Shown here piece by piece: positions 46,200 to 52,604 of a stretch of DNA of 64,000 nt. Each line of letters starts with the position of its first letter. Position 1 is the first letter of the stretch. The notes beneath the pieces were generated by a model. That model was not told where the DNA came from. It made no database searches and saw only the letters and a list, made by a program, of their open reading frames with translations. The translations under genes were made by a program, and so were the position numbers. The stretch is from Dyella caseinilytica (GTDB taxonomy: Bacteria > Pseudomonadota > Gammaproteobacteria > Xanthomonadales > Rhodanobacteraceae), in the NCBI RefSeq assembly GCF_016865235.1, contig NZ_CP064030.1:1054001-1118000 (forward strand). The letters are read 5' to 3'.

Positions 46200-46844
46200 A
46201 TGAAACCGCTCGCGATCTTTGGCGGCACCTTTGACCCGATTCACATCGGTCACCTCAGCGTTGCCTGGGAAGCCGCCGAACTGCTCGACGCCGAAGTGCG
46301 CTTGATGCCAGCCAGCGTGCCACCTCATCGTCTGCCACCCACCGCCAGCGCGGAACAACGTGTGGCGATGCTGCGTGCCGCGTTGCGCGGGCAGTCGCGC
46401 CTGACGCTCGATACGCGCGAACTGGACCGCAGCGGGCCTTCCTACACCATCGATACCTTGCATGAACTGCGCAAGGAATTCGGAGATCGCCCGCTGGTGC
46501 TGTTGCTCGGTGCCGATGCTTTTGCCGGATTGCGCAGCTGGCAGCGTTGGCGCGAATTGTTCGACGTCACGCATATCGGCGTGATCAATCGCCCTGGCGT
46601 TGATACATGTATTTCAGTCGAGCTGGAGCGCGCAGTGGCGCCGCGCCGCACGGAGGATCTTGCCGTTATTCGCAGACAGCCGGCGGGGCGCATGATCGAG
46701 CTGGTGGTGACGCCGCTGGAGGTCTCTGCGACACGTATTCGCGAGTTGCTTGCCGTGGGAAGGGATCCGCGTTATCTGCTGCCTGCCGGGTTGTTTGATG
46801 ATCCGGCGTTGTTGGCACCTTATCGCGAATCGTTTGCGCATTGA
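46200..46844 (+). CDS. nadD: Nicotinate-nucleotide adenylyltransferase
   Basis: A 214-residue NaMN adenylyltransferase of NAD synthesis. The nucleotide-binding motif is FGGTFDPIHIGHLSVA (HxGH), and the closing motif is VSATRIRELLAVG. AGGAAG precedes the ATG. In related genomes nadD is normally followed directly by rsfS and rlmH; here two gene pairs (46909-50778) lie between. Confidence 0.95.
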   Translation: MKPLAIFGGTFDPIHIGHLSVAWEAAELLDAEVRLMPASVPPHRLPPTASAEQRVAMLRAALRGQSRLTLDTRELDRSGPSYTIDTLHELRKEFGDRPLVLLLGADAFAGLRSWQRWRELFDVTHIGVINRPGVDTCISVELERAVAPRRTEDLAVIRRQPAGRMIELVVTPLEVSATRIRELLAVGRDPRYLLPAGLFDDPALLAPYRESFAH

Positions 46845-46908
46845 GGGCGTGCTGCAGATCTTGTCAGGTGATGCTGCGCAAACCCAACCAATGCCGTGCG
46901 CATCGGAT

Positions 46909-47535
46909 TCAACTCACTCGAAACGCCACAAAACTCATCGCCACCGAATTCATGCAATAACGCAACCCCGTCGGCGCCGGCCCGTCATCAAACACGTGCC
47001 CAAGATGGCTATCACAGCCCGCACAAGTAACAGCAGTGCGAACCATGCCGTAACTGGTGTCGCGATTCTCGATCACATTCTGCTTCGCAATCGGCTGCCA
47101 GAAACTTGGCCAGCCGGTGCCGGAGTCGAATTGTGTCGCCGCATCGAATAACGCGGTACTGCAACCCGCGCAACGATAGAGACCTTTGCTGTTGGGTTTT
47201 TCATGCGATCCGCTGAATGCCATCTCCGTGCCGGCACGGCGCATCACGTTAAAGGCAGCGTCGGAAAGACGCTGGTGCCATTGCGCATCGGTTAGCACCA
47301 GTTTTTGAACATGACAGGGGCCGAGATTGTGGCCGTCATCGTCGGAGAAGCATTCGAGCAGCATGTCTTGCGCCGGCATGGCCGCCGGAGTGGCGGCTGT
47401 CATGACGTTGCGATTTTTTCCTCCAAGCAGGCGGATGGCCGACACGCTGCCAACGGCAAGTGCGGCACCACCACCGAATACGGTGAGGAGGAAGCGGCGC
47501 CGATCCATGGTCTTGTTGGCGAACGTGGAGCTCAT
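46909..47535 (-). CDS. msrB: Periplasmic methionine sulfoxide reductase B with Tat-type signal
   Basis: A 208-residue MsrB. The N-terminus has a twin-arginine-like signal (DRRRFLLTVF at 11-20, then a hydrophobic stretch to about 37), so the enzyme should act outside the cytoplasm. The domain is complete: zinc ligands Cys122, Cys125, Cys171 and Cys174, SGTGWPSFWQP, and the catalytic Cys194 in LRYCMNSVAM (most relatives have RYCIN). It reduces methionine-R-sulfoxide in proteins. AGGAG precedes the ATG, 18 bp after the DipZ stop, so both are one operon. DipZ is the likely source of electrons. Confidence 0.93.
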   Translation of the reverse strand: MSSTFANKTMDRRRFLLTVFGGGAALAVGSVSAIRLLGGKNRNVMTAATPAAMPAQDMLLECFSDDDGHNLGPCHVQKLVLTDAQWHQRLSDAAFNVMRRAGTEMAFSGSHEKPNSKGLYRCAGCSTALFDAATQFDSGTGWPSFWQPIAKQNVIENRDTSYGMVRTAVTCAGCDSHLGHVFDDGPAPTGLRYCMNSVAMSFVAFRVS

Positions 47536-47553
47536 GCGAATCTCCTGTGAGTC

Positions 47554-49278
47554 TCAGCCGAAAGTGAAGGCGTAGACGTGTACGCCAGAATCAAGAAAGG
47601 TGATTTCGAAAACGCGATCGCCGGTGCCGTGCGTCTGGCGTACGAGCTGATAAAGACGCTGGCTGGTGACGGTACCGTTGCCGTCGGCATCGATATCCGC
47701 GCCGTGATCCGCACCTGGCGCCTTGCCGTCGAGTGTGACGCGGAAGCGTACGGGCTTGCCGTCGCTGTCCGGGCCAAGCACAAGATGCAAATCACGGCCT
47801 TGAAAGCGGTAGACGATGCTGCCGTCTGCTTGATCGAGTTTCGCGCTTTGTTTGCCGACGATCCAATGACCGTTCAACGCCCATTCGTTGATCTGCAATG
47901 TGTCGGGAGCGTGATAGTTCAAGCTGTCGTCGTGTGCAATCTGTCCGCTGGCGAAATGTTCGCTGCGCGCATAGCCGACATAGGTTTCCGGTGAGCGGTT
48001 CGTATCACCGGAACTGGCGGCTTCCGCGCCAGCAGCGTTGGGTTGCACGTAGCCAGTGGGCAGGTTCGTATAGCCGGCGTCGCTCAGAAGGCGGCGGATC
48101 AGGTCTTCGCTGCCGGCATAGTCGCCTTCGCCGAAATGATGGCCGCGAATCTGGCCTTGGGCATCGATGAAGTAATGCGCGGGCCAGTATTCGTTGTTGA
48201 AGGCTTGCCAGATGGCATAGTTGCTGTCGACGGCCACCGGATAGGTGATGCCGAAATCACGCACGGCCTTGGCAACATTGGCGGGATCTTTCTCGAAAGC
48301 GAATTCCGGTGAATGCACGCCGATCACCACCAATCCATGATCGCGGTATTTCTGCGCCCACGCATTCACGTAAGGCAGAGAACGGATGCAATTGATGCAG
48401 GAATAGGTCCAGAAATCGACCACAACCACCTTGCCACGCAACGATTCAGGTGTGAGCGGCGGGCTGTTGATCCATTGCGTCGCGCCGGACAGGGCGGGCA
48501 ATTCGCCTTCCACCGGCAGCTTGTCACCGGCTTTGGGCGCAGGTGATGCGGCAACCGGGGCAGGTCGTACAGCGTCGAGCAGGTGTTGTTCAATGCCGTT
48601 GGTGCTGGCTAGCGAAACACGCGTCAGCCAACCCGTATCTACACCGAGCGCAATGGCCACGACGCCACAGAGCACCAGTGCGCCCAGGCCACGGCGTACC
48701 CATTCGCCCGCACCCAGCGAGCGTTTCATCAGGGCGAAGACACGGCCGCCCACCAGCAGCGCCAGCGCCAGCGAAACGGCGGCACCGCCCGCATAGGTGA
48801 GCAGCAGCAACGCAGTCTGCACATTGGCGCCATTCAGCGCGGCGCCGGTGAGTATCGTGCCCAGGATGGGGCCAGCGCAGGGTGCCCACAGCAAACCGGT
48901 GGCAATGCCCAGACCTGCTGCAGACCAGGGCGAATCCTTCTGCAGCGACGAACGCTGGCTGAGTGTATTGCCCAGCTTCACAAACGGTCGGCTGATCCAG
49001 TCGGCCAGATGTGACGAAAGCAAACTTGCGCCGAATATCGCCAACACCGCCAACGCGAGATAGCGCCCGTACTGATTGGCATGTACAGCCCAGCCGCCAG
49101 CGACGGCAGCCAGCGAGGCGACCAGCGTAAAGGTAAGCATCATGCCGGCGAGCATCGGCAGGCCATTGCGTAGGAAAGGGCGGTCCGCCCGCGCAAAGAC
49201 AAAGGGCAGGATCGGCAGGATGCACGGGCTGAGGATGGTGATCAGGCCGCCCAGGAAGGTTGCAATCAGCAGGAGCAT
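47554..49278 (-). CDS. DipZ-like transmembrane thiol carrier with periplasmic thioredoxin domain
   Basis: A 574-residue protein with three parts. Residues 1-212 form a CcdA/DsbD-beta-like bundle with the two membrane cysteines Cys19 (LSPCILP) and Cys134 (WAPCAGP). Residues about 250-400 form a TlpA/AhpC-type thioredoxin domain with CINC at 294-297 in DFWTYSCINCIRSLP. Residues about 425-574 form a beta-rich module as in mycobacterial DipZ, with a possible carbohydrate-type fold. It should take electrons from cytoplasmic thioredoxin, pass them through the membrane and reduce an envelope partner, most simply the MsrB encoded next to it. A motif GTAAC-N17-CGAA lies 34 bp before the ATG. Confidence 0.93.
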   Translation of the reverse strand: MLLLIATFLGGLITILSPCILPILPFVFARADRPFLRNGLPMLAGMMLTFTLVASLAAVAGGWAVHANQYGRYLALAVLAIFGASLLSSHLADWISRPFVKLGNTLSQRSSLQKDSPWSAAGLGIATGLLWAPCAGPILGTILTGAALNGANVQTALLLLTYAGGAAVSLALALLVGGRVFALMKRSLGAGEWVRRGLGALVLCGVVAIALGVDTGWLTRVSLASTNGIEQHLLDAVRPAPVAASPAPKAGDKLPVEGELPALSGATQWINSPPLTPESLRGKVVVVDFWTYSCINCIRSLPYVNAWAQKYRDHGLVVIGVHSPEFAFEKDPANVAKAVRDFGITYPVAVDSNYAIWQAFNNEYWPAHYFIDAQGQIRGHHFGEGDYAGSEDLIRRLLSDAGYTNLPTGYVQPNAAGAEAASSGDTNRSPETYVGYARSEHFASGQIAHDDSLNYHAPDTLQINEWALNGHWIVGKQSAKLDQADGSIVYRFQGRDLHLVLGPDSDGKPVRFRVTLDGKAPGADHGADIDADGNGTVTSQRLYQLVRQTHGTGDRVFEITFLDSGVHVYAFTFG

Positions 49279-49311
49279 GTATCGGCTCGTTGGATTCGTT
49301 TCAGTCGACTA

Positions 49312-49337
49312 TTCGCTGCTCATGATGCGCCGGTTAC
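49312..49337 (-). promoter_or_regulatory. Candidate ECF-sigma promoter for dipZ-msrB
   Basis: On the minus strand GTAAC (49337-49333) is followed after exactly 17 bases by CGAA (49315-49312), with the start codon 34 bp further on. The same two words at the same spacing face the other way at 49389-49414 in front of the sigma gene. Identity of both half-sites and spacer length on opposite strands of one 155-bp region makes a common sigma factor likely. Confidence 0.65.
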
Positions 49338-49388
49338 GTCCGCGGGTGGACCGATTCATTCAAACATGTATGACGCGGTTTCGTTTCT

Positions 49389-49414
49389 GTAACGGGCGTA
49401 CGTCCTGGAGCGAA
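49389..49414 (+). promoter_or_regulatory. Candidate autoregulatory ECF-sigma promoter
   Basis: GTAAC (49389-49393), 17 bases, CGAA (49411-49414). A start of transcription about 49421 would leave a short leader with GAGG at 49423-49426 and the sigma ATG at 49434. This is the mirror of the motif before dipZ and suggests that the sigma factor drives its own gene. Confidence 0.65.
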
Positions 49415-49433
49415 AGTAGCAAGAGGCGCCCGA

Positions 49434-50123
49434 ATGTATGCAGCGATGTCGCAAATCCTGGCTTTGAATACCTTGACCTTTGACGGAACGTGGGTACTAC
49501 TACGGGAGCGTTTACGCCAAGCCCCGGGTATCGACACGTCCGTGCAAGCCGAATTCAACAGCGCCAGCGAACAGACTGACCGGCAACGGGCAGCATGGAT
49601 GGCCGCCGCGCAAGCAGGCGACCAGCGCGCCTATGCGCGCTTGCTGAACGAATCGGTCGGGTTGATTCGGGCGGTGGCGCGGCGACAGGGTGTGGCGACA
49701 GACGCGCTGGATGATGTGGTGCAGGAAACCCTGCTGACCGTGCATCGCGTTCGCCACACCTTCGATCCTGCCCGTTCGTACGATGCATGGCTGGCGGCGA
49801 TTGCCGCGCGCCGTGCGATCGATGTCTTGCGCGGGCAGGGCCGGCGCGATCGACGCGAAGTGCACGACGAGCTGGCCTATGACAACCATGCCGATCGCGA
49901 CGACGCCACCGCCAGTGCCGAGCGGGCGCAGGAAGCGATGCGCTTGCGCAAAGCTATCGATACCTTGCCGCCGGGCCAGCGCGAAGCTGTCGAGCAGTTG
50001 GGTTTGAAGGAGCGCTCGCTGGCTGAGGCGGCGAAGTATACCGGTCGCAATACCGGCGCATTGAAAGTGAACCTGCATCGCGCATTGAAGACCTTGCGCG
50101 ATCGACTGAATGGAGACAGCTGA
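49434..50123 (+). CDS. ECF RNA polymerase sigma factor
   Basis: A 229-residue sigma-70 family factor of ECF type. Region 2 is about residues 60-130 (DALDDVVQETLLTVHRVRHT with SYDAWLAAIAARRAIDVLRG), and region 4 is about 170-225 (DTLPPGQREAVEQLGLKERS with NTGALKVNLHRALKTLRDRL). Usual ECF factors have about 180 residues; about 50 extra lie at the N-terminus if the first ATG is used, and the promoter motif 20 bp upstream supports that ATG. The next gene encodes an NrsF-type anti-sigma. Relatives with such partners (Caulobacter SigF, Azospira SigF) answer oxidative, metal or chlorine stress. The overlap with an alternative nrsF start suggests coupling. Confidence 0.93.
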   Translation: MYAAMSQILALNTLTFDGTWVLLRERLRQAPGIDTSVQAEFNSASEQTDRQRAAWMAAAQAGDQRAYARLLNESVGLIRAVARRQGVATDALDDVVQETLLTVHRVRHTFDPARSYDAWLAAIAARRAIDVLRGQGRRDRREVHDELAYDNHADRDDATASAERAQEAMRLRKAIDTLPPGQREAVEQLGLKERSLAEAAKYTGRNTGALKVNLHRALKTLRDRLNGDS

Positions 50124-50127
50124 TCCG

Positions 50128-50778
50128 ATGTCCGACGCATCGCGCCACGAAGCCTTGATCGACGTGCTCGGCGCCGAACTGACGCCGGTGCGGCGCTTGG
50201 CGCCGCCGTGGCGGCGTGCGTTGGGCTGGCTGCTGGTGGTGGCGGTCATTGCCGTCGTGCTGTTCGTCCGTTATGGCGCCAGCACCATGTTGCATCGCTG
50301 GGCTGCGGCGCCGGACCTGGGCTGGGCGGCCATCGGGGCGGTGACTACGGCCATCACGGCGTCCCTGTCGGCCTTTGCGCTGGCAGTGCCGGGCCGCTCC
50401 CTGCGCTGGATGTGGCTGCCGGTGCCCAGCGCCGTGTTGTGGATCGGCGCGAGCGGCCTGGGCTGTTTGCGGGCGCACATTCCGGGCATGGCGGTGCTGG
50501 ATCTGCACGAAGCCAATCATTGCCTGATCTTTATCGTCAGTTTCTCGATCCCGCTGTCGGGCTTGCTCATCTGGCTGTTACGGCGCGCCTGCCCGCTGCG
50601 GCCGGTACTGACGGCGGTCTTGGTGGGCCTGGCCAGCGCGTCAGCCTCGGCCAGCCTGCTGGAGATCTGTCACAACTTCGACGCCGCGGCGTCCGATCTG
50701 CTGATGCACGCGATCGCGGTGGGCATCGTGATCGTGACTAATGCGCTGCTGGGCGGCCGCTTGCTGTTCCGTGCCTGA
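50128..50778 (+). CDS. NrsF/DUF1109 family membrane anti-sigma factor
   Basis: A 216-residue, six-helix protein of the DUF1109/NrsF family. Helices lie near 32-50, 65-87, 92-112, 130-152, 158-178 and 190-212. Two cysteines, Cys132 (EANHCLIF) and Cys181 (LEICHNFD), fall in conserved-looking segments, close to the pair reported for Caulobacter NrsF as needed for stress sensing (from memory). It probably holds the sigma factor at the membrane until the thiols react. ATG 50128 follows GGAG by 12 bases; an ATG at 50110 inside the sigma gene has no such site. Confidence 0.88.
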   Translation: MSDASRHEALIDVLGAELTPVRRLAPPWRRALGWLLVVAVIAVVLFVRYGASTMLHRWAAAPDLGWAAIGAVTTAITASLSAFALAVPGRSLRWMWLPVPSAVLWIGASGLGCLRAHIPGMAVLDLHEANHCLIFIVSFSIPLSGLLIWLLRRACPLRPVLTAVLVGLASASASASLLEICHNFDAAASDLLMHAIAVGIVIVTNALLGGRLLFRA

Positions 50779-50909
50779 GCCGCTGTCGCGCCGATCCCGA
50801 CTCTGAACGGGGCGGGGGCCGCCAAACCGCTTGACCTGCTGTCATGGCAAGGCGGATATACTGCAGCCGCGCCATCCCGCGCAGTCGATACGCTGAGAGG
50901 CCCCAACTC

Positions 50910-51299
50910 TTGATCACATCCCACCATGCCAAGGCCGTCAACACGGCCACCCTGCGCAAGACCGTTATCGCCGCACTTGAAGATCTCAAAGCCAAAGACA
51001 TTCGTGAGATCGATGTTCGCGGCAAAACTTCTATAGCCGACCTGCTCGTGATTGCTTCCGGCACCTCGGCACGCCACGTCAAATCCATCGCCGACGAAGT
51101 GGTCAAGTTCGCCAAAAAGGCGGGCGTGATGCCGCTTGGTGTCGAAGGCGAACAGGAAGCGGAGTGGGTGCTGGTGGATCTGGGTGACGTAATCGTGCAC
51201 GTCATGCTGCCGCGCATCCGCGAATTCTATGGGCTGGAACGCCTGTGGACCGTTGGTGACCGCGACGCCGAGGGCGAAGCTGCCCTGGCAACGGGCTAA
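50910..51299 (+). CDS. rsfS: Ribosomal silencing factor RsfS
   Basis: A 129-residue RsfS/Iojap protein that binds uL14 and keeps the ribosomal subunits apart in starvation. Core motifs are DIREIDVRGKTSIADLLVIA, SARHVKSIADEVV and WVLVDLGDVIVHVMLPRIRE with FYGLERLW. The start is a TTG at 50910 with GAGAGG nine bases before it; no ATG gives the family length, and the longer open frame upstream has no ribosome-binding site. Normally followed at once by rlmH, but here a 266-bp inverted-repeat element lies between. Confidence 0.93.
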   Translation: MITSHHAKAVNTATLRKTVIAALEDLKAKDIREIDVRGKTSIADLLVIASGTSARHVKSIADEVVKFAKKAGVMPLGVEGEQEAEWVLVDLGDVIVHVMLPRIREFYGLERLWTVGDRDAEGEAALATG

Positions 51300-51304
51300 T
51301 AAAT

Positions 51305-51570
51305 GAGCCTGCCTCATGCCCTCGCGTAGTCCGCGTTGTTTCTGAGAGGCCGTCAGGTGGCAGTGCGTGACGCAGAGCCATACTCACTGTATGGCCAAGC
51401 CGCGCGCTGCCGCATGGCGGCCTCTCAGAAACAACCCTTCGGGCCGGGTCTGTTTGCCCGTATGCCTACGTCATCACTCAGTTGTGTATCGACATACACG
51501 CCCTCGTTCTTCCTTGTCCTGCGTGCAAACAGATCCCGGCGCGGACCACGCGAGGGCACGAGGCAGGCTC
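51305..51570. repeat. Nested inverted-repeat element (three-way-junction fold) between rsfS and rlmH
   Basis: The outer arms 51305-51335 and 51540-51570 are complementary at 29 of 31 positions. Inside, arm B pairs 51336-51354 with 51416-51434 (18 of 19) and encloses GGCAGTGCG/CGCGCTGCC (51359-51367, 51403-51411) and a perfect hairpin GCCATAC-TCACT-GTATGGC (51377-51395). Arm D pairs 51443-51457 with 51525-51540 (one bulged A) and encloses GTGTAT-CGAC-ATACAC (51484-51499). A CCC-TTCG-GG mini-loop joins the arms. The element starts 5 bp after the rsfS stop and ends 6 bp before the rlmH ATG. No protein is encoded. It may be a structured RNA leader, a MITE-like insertion or both. Confidence 0.85.
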
Positions 51571-51576
51571 ACTAGC

Positions 51577-52047
51577 ATGCGTGCCCGCCTAATCGCCATC
51601 GGCGAACGCATGCCCGCATGGGTAGCGGAAGGGTTTGCCGAATACCGCAAACGGCTATCCCACGATTTGCCTCTTGAATTGATCGAACTGAAGCCCGGCA
51701 CACGCGGCAAGGGCCGCGATGATGCGCGCGCGATGCAAGATGAAGGTGCTGCCATCCTCGCTGCGTTACCTCGCGACATTCACGTCATCGCACTTGATGG
51801 CCGCGGCAAGACCTGGTCCAGTGAAGAACTCGCAGAGCAACTTGCGAAATGGCGCATGGCCGGCCGCGATCTGGCCTTTCTGATCGGCGGTCCAGATGGC
51901 CACTCTGCTGAAGTTTTGGCGCGTGCTGATCAAAAGTGGTCATTGGGTCCGCTGACCTTGCCGCATATGCTGGTGCGGTTGGTGCTGGCCGAACAGCTTT
52001 ATCGCGCAACGACCTTGCTTGCCGGTCATCCCTACCATCGCGCGTAA
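51577..52047 (+). CDS. rlmH: 23S rRNA (pseudouridine1915-N3)-methyltransferase RlmH
   Basis: A 156-residue SPOUT methyltransferase that modifies pseudouridine 1915 in helix 69 of 23S rRNA on the 70S ribosome. Begins MRARLIAIGERMPAWVAEGF. The trefoil-knot SAM site is IALDGRGKTWSSEE with FLIGGPDGHSAEV, ending LTLPHMLVRLVLAEQLYRA and GHPYHRA, complete as in E. coli (155 residues). The AGG that would serve as ribosome-binding site (51565-51567) lies within the closing arm of the inverted-repeat element just before it. Confidence 0.96.
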   Translation: MRARLIAIGERMPAWVAEGFAEYRKRLSHDLPLELIELKPGTRGKGRDDARAMQDEGAAILAALPRDIHVIALDGRGKTWSSEELAEQLAKWRMAGRDLAFLIGGPDGHSAEVLARADQKWSLGPLTLPHMLVRLVLAEQLYRATTLLAGHPYHRA

Positions 52048-52106
52048 CGCAGGCCGACATAAGTCTCCGGCGCGGTGATGTATCGCGCCTTATCCCAGGA
52101 GACCGC

Positions 52107-52559
52107 ATGAGCTTCAGCATTCGCCAAGCCACCATCCATGATCTCGACACGTTGGTGCCGCTGTTCGACGGCTATCGACAGTTCTACCTGCAACCCACGG
52201 ATCCAGAGCGTGGGCGGCGTTTTCTTGCCGAGCGGTTTGCGCACCACGAATCAGTGATTCTGCTGGCAAGCGATGAGCGGGGTGCAGGACTTGGTTTTGT
52301 CCAGCTTTATCCGTTGTTCTCTTCGGTGAGTGCGACGCGCATGTATTTGCTCAACGATCTGTTTGTGTCAGCTAATGCGCGGCGGCAGGGCGTGGCCAAG
52401 TCATTGATGACTGTCGCGGCGGATCTTGCACGCAAGCTTGGCGCTGTCAGCATGACGCTAGCGACGGCGTTGGATAACCAGCCTGCACAAGCGTTGTACG
52501 AATCGCTGGGATGGCAGCGCGAAAAGCATTTTTGCGAATATGTGTTGGCGCTGACGTAG
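52107..52559 (+). CDS. GNAT family N-acetyltransferase
   Basis: A 150-residue acetyltransferase. FSIRQATIHDLDTLVPLFDG is the common start, RMYLLNDLFVSANARRQGVA with KSLM after it is the acetyl-CoA motif A, and ALDNQPAQALYESLGWQREK is motif B. AGGAGA precedes the ATG. The substrate is unknown. It stands between rlmH and a methyltransferase gene, where related genomes often have maf. Confidence 0.91.
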   Translation: MSFSIRQATIHDLDTLVPLFDGYRQFYLQPTDPERGRRFLAERFAHHESVILLASDERGAGLGFVQLYPLFSSVSATRMYLLNDLFVSANARRQGVAKSLMTVAADLARKLGAVSMTLATALDNQPAQALYESLGWQREKHFCEYVLALT

Positions 52560-52587
52560 GTTGGGTTACGCTCTGCTAACTCAACCG
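52556..52587. repeat. GTAGGTTGGGTTA-type hairpin, family R3
   Basis: GTAGGTTGGGTTACG followed by CTAACTCAACCGAC forms a ten-base imperfect stem, directly at the acetyltransferase stop. It is the same family as 14195-14240 and 6601-6628. Confidence 0.55.
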
Positions 52588-52604
52588 ACGGATGGAACTG
52601 TGGC

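Noticed and set aside
47554..49278. Cytochrome c maturation protein (CcdA/CcmG)
   Set aside because: The chain fuses a CcdA-like bundle, a thioredoxin domain and a C-terminal beta module as in DipZ, and no ccm gene is nearby; the msrB neighbour suggests another partner.
51305..51570. CRISPR array, tRNA-like gene or insertion sequence
   Set aside because: The repeats are inverted and nested rather than regularly spaced, no cloverleaf or anticodon arm appears, and there is no transposase frame or clear target-site duplication.
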